From NCBI GenBank assembly GCA_946894095.1, contig OX335647.2, forward strand, positions 15,890,001-15,954,000: a stretch of 64,000 bases of DNA. Direction: 5' to 3'. The stretch is from Incurvaria masculella (lineage: Eukaryota > Arthropoda > Insecta > Lepidoptera > Incurvariidae). Below, piece after piece: positions 34,165-49,100 of the stretch (position 1 is its first letter; each line of letters begins with the position of its first letter). Made by a program: the position numbers and the translations under genes. Under the pieces are notes generated by a model, which was given only the letters and a program-made list of their open reading frames with translations, was not told where the DNA came from and did not search any database.

Positions 34165-37100
34165 CTGAAAAAGAAAAACTTGAATAAATAACACTTCAAA
34201 CTCAAAGATTATCGATAACGACTTAAGGCTGTTCCGACCCATATACAGTTGTTTGCACACATAACGCAAAAAGTATTGCACTTTAAGCCACGAATTAATA
34301 ATAAAAGTTTAATACAGTCATATTACTTGCAGCGAAAACAATTTCACAATTTCAGGATTATTGGTTTTGTTACAATTTATTTAAATACGATTTTTATTTA
34401 ACAGCGCCATCTAACGGTGTAAAACTTCTAATCGGCAATTACAACGAAACCATTAAACCTGAAATTGTGAATATGTTTTCGCTGCAACTCCTATGGCTTT
34501 AATATTTTTGACGAATTCGTGCCTTAAAGTGCAATACTTTTTGCGTTCTGTGTAAAAAAAACATTGTATGGGTCGGAACATCCTTAAAGGGTACATTTTC
34601 ATCAAAAAATTCAATCTTGAGGGCCAAATCCGAAACTATTAGAAATAGCGAAAAACACTCAAAGGAGTCATGAGGCCGATTTTGATAAAAACGAAATCTG
34701 CATTATTAGATTTTTTTTCAAATGTTTTGAGCCGGGACTCGAACTCGTTGATTTTGAAAAAAATAACCCATTCTATATTATTGCACCAGTCAATAGTGTC
34801 GCTAAATCCTGTGAAGTAATGTTACAAGGCAAACTAAAGGAAAGTGTTGATTTTTAATAAACTGATTAAAATTTTCAAGTATTCATGCATTACCCATACC
34901 TTCACTAATCAATTTTTTTTCTTTCTCTTATGCCTTCAACCGAAAAGAGATAATACAACTTTAAAAAAAGAACACAATTTTGTGATCCAGAATGCAGGTG
35001 AATACAATCGTCTCGTCTAGGTGGATTGAGCTTCGCTTTGATAAGTGAAGGTACGGGTAATGTATGAATACTCAAAAATTATAATCAGTTTATTAAACAT
35101 CAACACTTTTATTAAGTTTGTAGTATAACAATAAAAATATATGGGGAGTTACCCCACCCTCCAACAGCAGAAGCATATACCAATTGAAAGATTTCCGTAT
35201 CAGAGTTTCATGCTTCTAAATGTGAATATTTCCATGCATCCAAGAGTCTGCTAATGAGGCCCTATTTTGTTAATTACGATTAACTTTCTACAAACTTTTA
35301 TCTATAACAATTGCAAAGACAAAATCGAGTTACCAAGAGATCTTTTAGTTGGTATGTAGCTAATTGCTATTGGCGGGTGGGGAAAATCTGCCTCATGTCA
35401 TGTGTGCTATCTGGATTTTACCCAGATACGATTGAAGTTCCATATCCAGATAAGTCATGAAGGCACAAGAATTAGGAGGTAAGTGGTGGCACCAAATTTA
35501 CTGTGGCGGTGGAGTGGCAAGAGGTCAGTCAAGTGCGGTTCGTTATCATTCTACGATCCATGCTCGATTGACCGCCTTACGCCGTACCGCTTACTTATTA
35601 CCCTTGCAGGTGTACGAGACTAGTAAATGTAGAGGTCTACCTTCGCAGATGTCGCAGTAGGGCCGCGGCGCAGGCGGCTTGCGCGCGACGCCCGACTCGG
35701 AGGCGGGGGGCGCCGGTTCGGCCGACTGTCGTGGGCAGTCCTCCGTGTCGTGAGCGTCGAACACGTCGCATATGTCGCAGAACATACGTGGAGCGACCAC
35801 TTTTTTCTTGCCGTCGCTGCAATTTTACAATATTCTGTTAACATTCGAACTTTAAGCATCAGAAAATGACACATACTATACAAACATATTGGAAATCATT
35901 TTAAATTATCCTGTATTAAACGACAGATATAAGAAAGTTTGTATGAAGAATTTCATTATGCTGACATTTTACTTGGTTTTGATTTTGCAAAATTATCAAG
36001 TAAAGTGAAATAAATATTTTACTTTTCCTTCGAGAAAAAATGTTTACAGATAAGAAGTACAGGATTGATTTTTATTCTTTATGCAATCATTTAATTCCTA
36101 AGTGGAGTCAGCAAGAAACAAGTTCTGTGCTACGAGATTTAAAAGTGTAATCAAGTACATACAATAAATATTTTACCAAAAGATATAAATGTGAGAATTC
36201 AGCAGCAGCTGGATACAAAAATGCAGCGTTGATGCAAGGCATCACATTAAAAAATCATGTTAAACCTTTGCAATACATCATTAGAACTTGGCTTCAGTTC
36301 TATCAATTTAAGAAATTGATAATAACTTAACTTATGTTTGACAGCTCTCTATTTTATATTTATTTCGTAATTTATTATCTTAAAATAGGACCAATATAAT
36401 ATTTGCAACCTATTCTGTACATATTTTAGGCTCTATAATAAATTTACTATATATCATGCTAAGCCAACAAACCTTTGTAATTTTTTTGTTCATTGTTGTT
36501 ATTTTCAAAAGTCATAGCGATTTCTGATATATGTGAAAACATTAATTTAAAAACAGATAAAAGTTAAATTCAGACATACTATTGGAAATGGTTGGGTGAG
36601 CTAGAGTCGGGCGAGAAGCCCGTCTCGAGCGCCTGCACTCGAGCGAGCAGTATCTCGTTCTTACGCTGCATGTCTACGATCACCGAGTTGAGGAAGTCCA
36701 CCTGTCCCTCCACCAACTGCTTCTCCTCCAGGAGCCTGGATGTCAATATTCCACAGGTTAGCACCCAATTCTTTCGAGTGAGATGAGTCGACCATTGATT
36801 GGAATAAATAAATGATGTTAAGACGAAAGAGATAGATTATGTACCAAGTATCACAATCATGCATACAAACGAAAATCTTTAGAAATAGAATGAAAAACCT
36901 TTTACGGAGAGTGGATTATGAACACGTCAAGATTCTCTCCATGCTAAATATTCTTCATTACCTGTACTTTGAATCTGAAAATGGATGGACAAAAGCTATC
37001 ATTGTATAGTGCAATAAAATTAAACTAAACTTACTTGATTGAACTTTCGTCTCCAAGGGACTTAGTGTCTCCATTGTCGTAGTTTTCTTTTCTGATAGTC

Positions 37101-40100
37101 TCCTTCTCTTTTGCGGCCGATTCTTGTTGTATTAAGTGCTTCTCTCTTTGTGCTATTTCTGTTTTTGCTTTTTGATTCTGGAAAAAAAAGTTTTACAAAT
37201 TTCCATTTGACAGTTCTAGAAAACATTTATATTTCATTTAATACTAGCAGCCCGTCCCGGCTTTGCACGGGCATAATATAATTGAAAAAATATTATTTTG
37301 ACACAATGATACACAAATAAACCCCTTGTTACGTAGAGTTCCTAAAAAAAGAGCATAAACCTACATTGAAATATTTGAAATAAAAATAACAAATTTTGTG
37401 AATTTATTTTTTTTGTATTTTTTTTTCTTATTTGTATTTTTTACTTTTATGTATTTTTCATACTATTAATTATTTTAAAAAGGTCATAACCACAAAACAA
37501 AGCCATTAAATAAATAATTTATTGAGTTAAAGCCAGGGAGTAAACATTATTTGATGTTGTTTTATTTTTCACTAAATAATTAGCTTAACTGTTATTATGA
37601 TACTTTTGAGATTACCGCGGTCGTTAGACATGTTTGAAAAATGTTATGGCTTTTGAGAATGTCTTTGGAGAGTGTATCTTCCTGCCGCGTGAAAAGCCGT
37701 AACATTTTTCAAACATGTTTAACTGTTATTAGCTACCTACATCTACTACTATAACCTACAACTAAATCATAAAAACTATTTAAATCACTTATTTATTAGG
37801 ATAACTAAATGTACAACATATATTAATGGGTCTAGTTCTGAAAAGAACTTTTTGAATGCGTTTAGTTACCTACTAAACTAATTATCATCAAGCGACAAAA
37901 TATTATCAAGCCACAATTTCTTAAATTCCGCACACGGCTGCTGCGTAGGGAGCCGACTGACTCCCCTCCCGTATCTCTGAGTGACGCCTACAAACTCTAA
38001 AACGCATAGTTTGTCAAAGGGAAGTTTTTTCTAATTTTTAAACTCATGATATCTTTCGAATGAAATGTCGGAATCGAATAATTCAAAAAGTAATATAAAG
38101 GTATTGAAACAGTCTTAAATAATAATTTATTTATTTTGATAAGGATTCATATCTAGGTACAAATAAAGAGCCTTTTCTGGCGGCGGTATTTAAATTTTTA
38201 TTTTAAAATAAATGCACACTTATTGTGACATAACTATAATAGTTAGATGTATGCTGTCGCGACATTTTTTGTAGATAATAATGTGTTCTATAAAATTGTA
38301 CTACACCATTTTGTTCTATCGTGAATAGTTTTCGCAGCGCACGCGATGTAAGGAACATTCTTGGTAATTTTTTGCACCTTGGGTTACGTTATCGGAGTTT
38401 TGGTAAGGATCCCTAATTTTTTTAAGATAAAACATAGTCTATGTCCCTCGGATAGACTGTAACTTTCCAACCGTGAAATAATTTTTCTAATCCGTTCAGT
38501 AGTTTCCTATCTGTTCATGTATTTGAGCCTATTCGGTTCAAATACACAAACAATCAAACCTTTCCTCTTTATATAATAGTATAGATAGAGTATAGATTAG
38601 AGAGCTCCGATAATAAACGCGTCCGATCGCTGCTAAATTCAAAGTGCTAGAACCGCAGCCTCCGACGCACTATTTATAGGCACGCTCCCACCGCCCCGAA
38701 GGGCCCGTACTGCCGCAAACCTACGTCCCGCAATTTTTAAATCTGTAATATCTTCGACAATATTCATTTAAATCATATGCTGTAAACGGCCATATAAATC
38801 TATATTAAATCAACAATGTATTTAAGGTATTTAATTGGATAAGGATTAATGCTGTATTGGTTAAAATCGCCTCGAAAATTAGCCATTATTTGTCGTAAAA
38901 AGTTAATGACAAAAAAAAATTATTGTGGTATATCCATAAGAGATAGACATATACCATCGCGGAGTTTTCTGTAGACTTTTTCAATGTGTACAATACTTAG
39001 TACATTATTTCGATAAATCTCGTAGGATTCAGCCTGCGTTTGCAATGTAAGCGGAAAAAATGTAATTTATTACGACATCACATTGGAAACCTCAAAAATA
39101 ACAGTATTTCTCCACTATTTAATGGATGTTATTATACATATAAACCTTCCTCTTGAATCACTCTATCTATTAAAAAAAACCGCATCAAAATCCGTTGCGT
39201 AGTTTTAAAGATTTAAGCGAACATGGGGATATAGGGACAGAGAAAGCGACTTTGTTTTATACTATGTAGTGATTTACCTTCAGTTCTTCTTCTAACTTTG
39301 CAATCCTGTCATTTTTCTTGAGCAGATCATTAATTTTATTTTCAACATCAATTCTCAACTTGTTGACCATTTTTTCATGGCCGGAAATTGTTTCAGCGCT
39401 ACTTTTTCGAACTGCTTGCAGTTCCAATGTTATCTTCTCTAGCAAGCTATCTTGCTGTGCATTAGAGCTTGTTTGGTGCACTGTCAGTAGCTCCACCTGA
39501 TTAAGTAATTCCTGTGCATGTTTCTCTGAAACTACCAGTTTACTTTCCAACTCGGCTTGTTTTGAAATTTCAATATTTAATTTATCATTAGACTCTTGTA
39601 ATGACTTTTCCAACACATGCAAACTATCCTTAAGTGAACGTCTTTCATTCTTACTTTCTTTTCTGAGCTTGTCATAGTCAAACTGCAGTTGTTTGTTCAA
39701 GTCTTCATAGTTTGCTTTCTGACCATCATTTATATTACTCAATTGTTTGATATCTGCCTCAGCCTTAGATAACAATGTTTGCAATTCTTCAACTTGTTCA
39801 TTTTGTTTATTGATGATTTCCAAATTGTTCTCATTTTCTTTGGAATTAATTTCTAAAGACTTCAACGATTTTTTAAGAGTATCAACCTCTAATTTGTGTG
39901 AATTCCTAATGTTTTCAATGTCTTTAGTAAGATTCTCTATCTGAGAAATAGATTCACTTTTGTCTATCTGTGATAATTCTTGTAGTTGTGTGAGAAGTTT
40001 TTCTTTTTCTTCTAAAACAATATTTTTTTCAGCTAAGGCCGTGTGTAATCTTTCTCTTTCTTCTTCTAAACATTTGATATTAGCAGCTGCTTTAAGGTAT

Positions 40101-43100
40101 TTTTCGTTTTCTGTCTTGATCAAGCTTTCCTTTTCTTGTGCAAAAATGGATAGTTCTGCTTTGCATTTACTGTCACTCTCTATTTGTTTTGATAAATCTT
40201 GATACTGCACACTAATGTTTTCGAACTGATTTGTTAGTTCTAGAGAACGTCTTTCAATGTCAGATTTTTCGTTGGTAATATTTTCAATGTCTTTATAAAG
40301 TTTATTTATTGTATCCTCTTGTTCTTTAATAGTAGTTTCATTGCTTATTCTATCTGAATTAAGGTTTTCTTGTTTAACTTGCAAACTACTAATTTCTGTG
40401 AGAGTGGCACCCAACCTTTGCTCGATTTCTAGTTTATCTTCTAAACATTTAGATAGTTCTTGCCCTGATACCAAAATTTGTCTCTCTTTTTCGGCTATAA
40501 CTTCCATATTCGATTTGTTATCAATTTCAAGCATTGCCAATTTTAAGTTAAGATCTTTAATAATGCTTTCTTTTTCTTCAATAGAAGTATTTTTTTGAAC
40601 ACCATCAGATACAGATTGGTTAATTTCCTTTTTAACGGTGCTCAGTTCCAGGTCCTTTTGGTTCATTTCCTTAATCAAAACTGATTTTTCATGATTGAAA
40701 TGAGCAGTTAAATCCTCCAGTTTTTTTTGCAAGAATTCTTCATTTTTCTGAGCTTGCTCTAAACGGTTGTTCAAATCATTTTGTGCTTCTACCAGCTGAT
40801 CAACTTTTTCTTTCAGTTTAACTTCAGAATTTTCACCATCAGCTTTCAACATATCAATTTTATGCTTAAAATCTTCTATAGATTTCTCTGATTGTTTCGT
40901 AATATCTTCCAACTGAGATTTAAATTCAATTTCCCTTAATTTCCCTTCCTCGATATCCTTATCAAGTCGAGCCTTCTCCTTTAGCAGTTCACTTTGCATG
41001 TCAGTTTGTCTACTAGAGAACTGCTTCAGCTGAAGAATTTGTGCATCAAGTTCCTTTACTTTTTCTTCAGAAGTGTTGAGATTAGCCTGAATGTTTTCAA
41101 TGGTTTTAGTAAGACTGTCCTTTTCAGAGGAAAACTCTTGCTGTTCCTTCATCATCTGCTGATTAAGTTCTTGCACAGTACGCTCATGATCGTTAGTTTT
41201 ATCTCTGAATTTATCTCTCAGCTCTTGAAGTTCTTTTTCAGTTTCTCTTAGGTACTGTGAAAGCTTGTTCATTTCATCGTTAGAATTAGTGGAATGGCTA
41301 GTTAAATTCAAGTATTCTGCTTCCACCTTTTCCTTAGCCTTCTGAAGTTCTGAGCACTTTTCATTACTGCTATTCAGTCGACGTTCCAATTCGCCCATTT
41401 CAAGTTCCATGGTAGATATTTTTGCATTCAATTCACCAATTGTTTTATTTAATTCACTGATAGTATTTTTGTATTGACTATTTTGATCAACCAGAACCTT
41501 TATTTCATCCACGTTACTGTTTACTTTTGAAGTTAGTGCCTCAAAATCTATTTTATTTTTTTCAATTATCTTTTGATGGCCTTCTATTTCCCTTGTAAGT
41601 TTTTCAATTTGGATATTTCTGTCTTCAATAAGTTTTTTATGTTCTTCGGCGATAATAGTATGGCTCTTGTTGAAATGGGCCGTTGTTTCTTCAAAATCAT
41701 GTTTTAATTTGACTATTTCCTTATCTCTTGCACTTATTATTTCTTTATATTCTGCAATATGTTTCGCACTAGTAGTCGATGAATTATTTGATTCATTCAT
41801 AACTTTTTCAAATTCATTCGTTTTCAGAATCAACGTTTGCCGCAGTTCAGATACCTCAGCTAAATATTTGTCATTTAGTTGGGATGTCTCATTAAGAAGA
41901 CTTTCATATTCATTAACCTTCCTAGCAAAATCATCTTTTATGTTTGCTATTTCACTTTCCAGTGCTTTACTAGCTGCCTCATATTTTTGGTTCGAATCAG
42001 TCATTTGCTCTAAATCAAAGATTTTGGCACTCATTTCCATTTTAAGTTTGGTAATCTCTTTTGTGTGCGATAACTCTTGTTCTTTGCTGGCCCCCAACAC
42101 TGAAAACAAAGACGTTAGTAAGTATTAATTTTTAAGAGCAAATGCATAATTGAATATTTCATAATTTTTTACACAAGTAGGTGAGTACCTTTGTTTAATT
42201 CGTGTATTTTGTCATCCAAAGCTGCTTGAGTAAGTGCAATTTTGCTATTGAGATCGATTATGGCTTGACTATTGTCCCTGACGAGTCTTTCAGAGTTTTG
42301 TTTTTCTGTTTCCAGTTTAGTTTCAGCCATTTGCAGCTTGGCATTCAGAACAGACAACTGCGCTTCAAACTCTGTCTGTGCGACAGAAAGTTTTGACTTA
42401 GCTTCTGTCAATGCCTTCTCTGACTCAGCTCGTGATCGCGTTAGCTCCTCGGTCATGCTCTTGCCAAGTGAATCTTTCTCATTCTCTTTTTCTTTCAGAA
42501 GAGCGTAGGCTTCATCCAGCAGCTTTTGCAGTTCCGCAGACAGCACTAAAATGTAAAAGCAGAAATTTATAAACATAAATTACAAGCAATAGCAATTATT
42601 CAACAAGAACGCTGCCATTCACCTAACCACCTCTACTTTCGCTTTTGTGTCTGTGGGGACTGATTTTTGATTATCTTGCGAGATAAGGCCATTTTCAGGA
42701 GACCCAGCTGGTTAATGTACGGCCCAATGTATGGTAATTGGCCGGCTCGCAAAAGCGTATGCATGCATTTTGTACTCTTTGTATGTGTTTTGCTGTGTTG
42801 CCATACAAACAGGGTCCCACTACATCAAAGTATTTGTATTTTTTTAATATCAATGATTCGCTAAGCTTACGTCTGTCTGACTATTCTATGAAAAATAAAA
42901 AATGCCTTGGGCAAAACATTCCCGCTCATTTTTCCATGCAAACGTGGAAACAGATCATATGCATATTTCTTGCCGGAGATACAAAATTACACTAAAAATT
43001 GTTTTATTAAATCGAACGAGATGCCTAATGACTATTATATTCTCATTGTAAATTTGTCTTTGGTTTCTAAATAGTAAGGTAAAAATCTAACTTTCGAGTT

Positions 43101-46100
43101 CGATTTTTTTTGTGCGCTTCATGCAATAACTTTGGACGTGAATTACTCAACAATAAAACAATATAATCTAAACCATGTTAGTCATCAAGCCTAGCTTGTT
43201 CCATGAAGATTGCAAAACCAATTTGTTTTTTTTTCTGACTACAGCGTTCGTGATTTACTATAAGACATTTTGTAATTTGGGCGAAACAGTTTTCGATTAA
43301 AATCATCGCATAGATCAAACTGGGTTCCCTCAAGCTATGTAGTTGACGGTGACTTGTTGCTTCATTCTCATCATGGAGCCTTAATTTTTATTTGAACCAG
43401 AAAAAGTGCCGGAGGGCAGCAGCACGATTTTGTGCTGCACCCGCCCGTCGAGACGGGTGATTTTAATAGCAAATTTATCATAATAGTAGTTGATTGTACC
43501 TTTTTCAAATATTTTTATTGAACATTTGGTCGGAGCAGTGTTTTGAAAATTATTTTATTTTTCATAGATACAGTGGGTGCAGCTACAATTTCTATGTTTA
43601 CAACTTTTAAGATAATGCGCCATCTACCCTTGGTTAAGGAACGAGCCAGTGTTTTTAATCACCATAACAAATTGTACTCCTGTTACTGCAATGTTCGGTA
43701 AAAATATTTTAAAAATAAATGTGACCGCAATTAAATATTTTTACCATGCATTTTCTATTAAGAAGGGTTTTTAGCAATTATGTATACAGAAATGGTTTAG
43801 ATGCAAGACATTCATAGTCCTTGGTAAAATTTAGGTCGCGGTCCGATTTAAACCATCGCTACCGAAAGCACGTTCACAATTGGTCCGATTTGCGCTTACC
43901 GCCCTCAAAATGGCGTCCCCTGAAAGGTATGACGTCGTCATTTCGTTACACAATGCTATACACAGTGCTCAAGCTTTGGAGGTAGAGCACAGTGTGCAAC
44001 TGTCAGTGTCACATTTTGACGTTTCTATAGCGTAGTATATCGTCTTTCAACCGTGTTTTTTCACAAACCGTCGAATGTCCCTCAGTTGAAAATTCAAGTT
44101 CAACTTAGAGCAATTGATTAGATTAAAATTTGAGGTGAACTACTAACTAACGTTCCATGATTTCCATGTTTGTTGTTTTGTTTCCGTTAGCGCGTACACA
44201 AACGGTCAGAATAGTTTGTGATGCTTACAGCTTTAAGCGTGCAATCTGATTTGTGAGCGTGCAATGTATATCTTTAATTTGAGACCAATAATATCACAAT
44301 CATCGAACATTTATAATTTTATAGGGCATGGTTGTTTCTAGTTTAATAGAACACATTGACACTATTTGACAACCCAACCACAGAAATGAAAGCGCGTACA
44401 TTGGTGTTCCAGTAATAAAAAAGTCGCGTATTGTAGCCTAGAGTAAAATAAAATTGAAATTGTAATGGAAACGCATAGGAAATAATGATTTAAAGTATTT
44501 TGTCTCACAGTAGTTGTAAGAGAGGGGCTAAAATCGACCCAGTATGCATAAGAAACAAACTCGTTTGGGACTAATTCAGCAAGAAGGTTTAATTATGTTA
44601 ATTTTTTCAACTTTTGAGACGATGACGTCATCTAGCCTCCATCGAAGCACTAGCGAGCGCCGACTCACTCTGCGCGGCGTTCATCTCGTCGCGGTGCGCC
44701 CCCGTGATGGTGTCCAGCTCGGCGGCGTGCTTGTCGCCGGCGGCGGCGGCGGCCGCGCGCACAGTCTCCGCGCTCGCCGCCAGCAGCGCCACCTCCGACT
44801 CCAGCTCGCTGATCCGCCTCTCCGCGATGGCTCGCTCCTCCTTGTCACATCACCATCACCCAGAAATCGTAAAGTTTGGTTTTTATGAGATTTATTCGCA
44901 CTCCGGGAGAAATTAAATTCATGCATCAGCTTCAAGTTACTAGTGATATAAATAACAAAATAATAATAGTTCAGGGGAGTTACCATTATCTCGACGAGTG
45001 AAGAGGCAAGTGAGCGAATAAATCTGATGTTTAGGTATCTTTCGTACCGTAATGACGTTTTATTGCATTGTATTGTTTATTTATCAGCCATCGGTACATT
45101 ACACTAAGATTTGTCATATTTTATCATTCGCTAGTTCAACAATCACAGGGAAGAAGCACTGGTAAGAAATTTCGCTGGTAATTTTTTCAACGTCCTCTTA
45201 GTCTAAGTTTACCATGGTGCTTGCCACTGCTTACAGATATACAATTTGCTACTTGTTTGTGTAAATAACTTAAGTTTTTTTTTTTGTAACAGCAAGTATT
45301 TGATGATAGAAGAAAAACACAGGTAAAACCTGTTCACCTAGTGAGCAATTTGAATTGCTCACTAGTAAATAGCTTGAATTTTCGAAAGAAACCGAAAGAA
45401 AAATTATGGTGTGTTGAAATGATGAAGTACAAATACTTGACAGTCTCCGAGGTTGGTTTTTTCCGTCCATTACGCGGGAAGCCAGGATGTTGGGGTGATT
45501 AGACAGTCTACAGTTATATTTTCGACTGTATTTGTCATGACTTCCTTCACCATTGGAATATACTTCTTCTACCACTTGTTCCCAAGTGGAAACCATTATT
45601 CCAGTGAATTGACAGTTTCCCAGTGTGCAGTGTTGTATTTGACTGAGATATTTTTCCTTCAACGACGGAGATTACGTCAGTTAAACCGGCTCATCAAACT
45701 TTAATACATCGGGCTGTCAATAATCAACAACAACTGAAGCCTTGCTGACAATGACTACATCGTTGGAGGAGAAAATGGCGCCCACTTTAAAATATCCTTC
45801 TACCAAGAATTCTCATCTTAAAAGAAAAATATGGGTGCTATACGAATGACAATATCGCTGATGAATTATACAGATAAAAAGAAGCAGGTTTTATTAAACG
45901 AAATATTATTAAAATAATAAGCAAATAATAAGAATGACCCACCCTGAACCAAGCAAGCAAATTGTCACTCACCTCTGCCGCTTGCTTGAATTTCTGTAAG
46001 TAATGAGAAACTACATTAGATCTAACTACATGAAGCAATCTAGGCAATATTGCATGAAATGGATACTGGGGTTAATACTACCAAAAAGCTGTATAAAAAA

Positions 46101-49100
46101 TCATTAAAGTTTGCAGTAAAGTAAAAGTAAAGTACACCATTGTATTTGTTTGGTTAGTAATGATTTCTTGGTTTAAAGTTTAGCTAATTTGGGTTGGTTA
46201 AAATAAAACTTTGTTGAATAGTACCTATAATTTGCTATGTTCCACTAAACTACTAAATATTACAGTTACAGTATTTTGAGATAAAATTGATTAAGATGCC
46301 ATAGTGTGGAAAGAAAGTGACTTTATTTTATATTGAGAAATGAAATAAAAGTTAAAGTTATTATTTAGCTATAAAGAGAAAAAAAATTTTCAACTGTCCT
46401 TGGCAGCTAGAACAACTGCTTTGTTTCGTATATTGTGTGGGTGCTGGTCAGATGCTAACAGTTGATACTTTTGCTACTTATAAACATAAAACAAATCATA
46501 ATACATTACAAAACTATAAATAAATATGTATGAGTATGCATTTTAACACAATCACAGCAGATTTAGCGTGTGATTTTTTTTTATTAGTTCAGTCATGAGT
46601 TGGACTGACTAATAAGTGACTTATTAATCATGTCACCTACAGAAATATTTAACGATAGCGGGAGATTATACTATAAATTTCCTCTTAGTAAAGTTAGTTC
46701 GCCCACTCTGAATACAGTTACAAAACTTCAGTACCCATAACCAAGCTACAAGGATCCTTCTTCGTATTGCTATTTCAATTGTGTAACTATTTTCATTAAT
46801 ATCATGCGTGCGTTGCATCTTGAGAGGTTTACATACATTGTAATCTTCTTTGTGTATGTTGTCCTCCTCGGTGCGAAAGAGCAGGTCCTCGGTGCGCTGC
46901 CTCTCATCTTCGAGCTGTTTGCTGAGACGCATCAGCTCGGCCTTCAGGGATTCGTTTTCGCTTGCTGTCTGCAAGTAACATAACATCATCGTGAACTTCT
47001 TGAAAAGTCCTTGAAAATTACCACATACGAGGGTTAGAGATTGCTTGATGAGACAATTGCAACATTTAAAAGTCATTGGATGGAACAATTCTGTTTTATT
47101 CAAATGTAAACAGCGGTGAGGACCAACCAATAATAACATTACAGAGAGCACCATCTACTGATATACATTAGGAGATACCTTGCCAAAGAAACTTCATGAA
47201 TACAGACCAGCCAAAATTTTGCATATACTGCGAGTCCTTCGTCAATAGAGTGTACCCGTTTTTTTTGTTTATAGTATCTGGATAATATGAAAAAATATGT
47301 GAACGGCAATCGAAACATTTAGAAGAATGTATTCTGCAAACGGAGATGTTACAGTACTATCGTATCTAATCATTACTAATCATAGACAACGGGCAAGCAA
47401 ATTTCCCATTAAATATACATAATAATATACCTCGTGCCAGTTAAGGAGGGAATAAAGTTCAATTAAACACAAGCGCTTGGCGGGGGTTGGCAGTGGTTTG
47501 CAAACCATAAGCAAACATTTAAGATAGAGCGAGATAGAATGAAACCATGCGAGGTCCCTTGAGACTTTGGTGTCCCCCACAGCCACTTCAATTTTTAGGC
47601 ACGTTCCGCACGGTGGTTGGTTGAATGCTGAATGTTTTTTTTATTATGTTTAGGCAAGATAACCATGATTTTTGCCAACTACCCATTTCCCGTGGCGGTG
47701 CTTGACGGGGATTCTGGTTCTGATACAGCTGTTATTTATTTTTATTTATTTACTAATATCCATAATCATACAAAATACAACATTCACATTTAACTATATC
47801 TAAGTGGATTAATACCATTCCGATGGACCGTTTGGCCCATGGTGAAATGGTTGCTAGAAGTAAACATTTTAATTAAGTTAAGATGGCATCTTCTGTATAC
47901 TATGTATGAAATAAATAATATATATAAATATAATATTTCGATTATTTAATAAATAAAATAATATTCGATTATAATATTAGATAAAGAATAAAGCAAATAG
48001 AATTAAATAAGTATTTTGATTGTGTAAGTCAAGGTGTAAGTGTAATATATGTTTGGGTGAAAATTTATGTTTTTATTGTAATATATAAGTAAGGGCTTGT
48101 TCACACTCTTGTCTACCTGCATTAATTAGCCTTTAAATAAAAAATGTTTTCTTTTGAAGGGATTTTTCAATATAGGTTCAATTAAATTAATTTAAAAGGA
48201 GGAGTAGAGGCAAAGTTTTTCCTGTTTTCCCCACCTCCAGTTACCTGATATCCAATAAGTAACTTTCGGTTACATTGCATATTTACATGGCGCAACCGAA
48301 AGGTATCTAGGGGAGTTTTGTAGCTGTAGGTGGTGGAAACGGGCATTATTCATTCATAGTGCAGGAATGGCAATTACTTTTTGCGACTCCTTAACTGGCA
48401 CGAGGTACAGTTGCACTTAAAGCAGTCGGTGTGAGGTACGTACGAGGGCGGAGTGCTTGACTGCTTGAGCGAGCTGCGTGGTGGCGCGGTCGGCCTGCAA
48501 GGTCACCTTGGCGACCTCCGATCGTTCCAGCTCGCGCTCCCGCATCAGCCGCTCCAGGTGTTGCTGTTTCTCGCGAAGTAGCTCCTAAGTAGTGGACAGC
48601 CGGCAAACCATGCATTTCTTTCAAATTCTATAGTGAGCGGATCAGGTCAACCTTAATTGATATTTACAAATTGCTTATTATTGTGAGTTACCTGTATGTA
48701 TTATAACAATATATTAAGACATTAAAAAAAAAATGGCTCCATTGTTTTATTCCATGAAGGATCGTAGCGCTTGGTTGCAGTTTCGCATGCAGTCACACAT
48801 GTTTATGTCATTACAACGGAAATATGAGCCAATAAACGAGGAGAGTTTAGTATCAGTCATTATTTCTTTCTAATGCAAATGAATGAACTATTAAAAAAAT
48901 TTTTTTTTGCAAAAATATAGGAAAAAAATCGCAAACATTGTTTCGTCCATATGTCCTGGTTTTAGACAGTGATTTTAGATAACTAATTGAAATATTTAAA
49001 TTCCATTAAGAATCCAGCAAAAAAACTATAAACAAAACGGAAAGTGCAAATCTTCAAGAGGACAAAAAAAATTGACTTAAAATTTAAAACAACCATTAAA

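Noticed and set aside
36579..36595. CLIP ending at the TAG after NHFQ
   Set aside because: A GTATGT donor overlaps this stop, and the next exon continues in phase with conserved zinc knuckles.
39318..42128. Many plus-strand frames of 60-150 codons rich in Ser, Phe and Leu
   Set aside because: They are antisense shadows of the CLIP coiled-coil exon, whose codon bias removes stops on the other strand.
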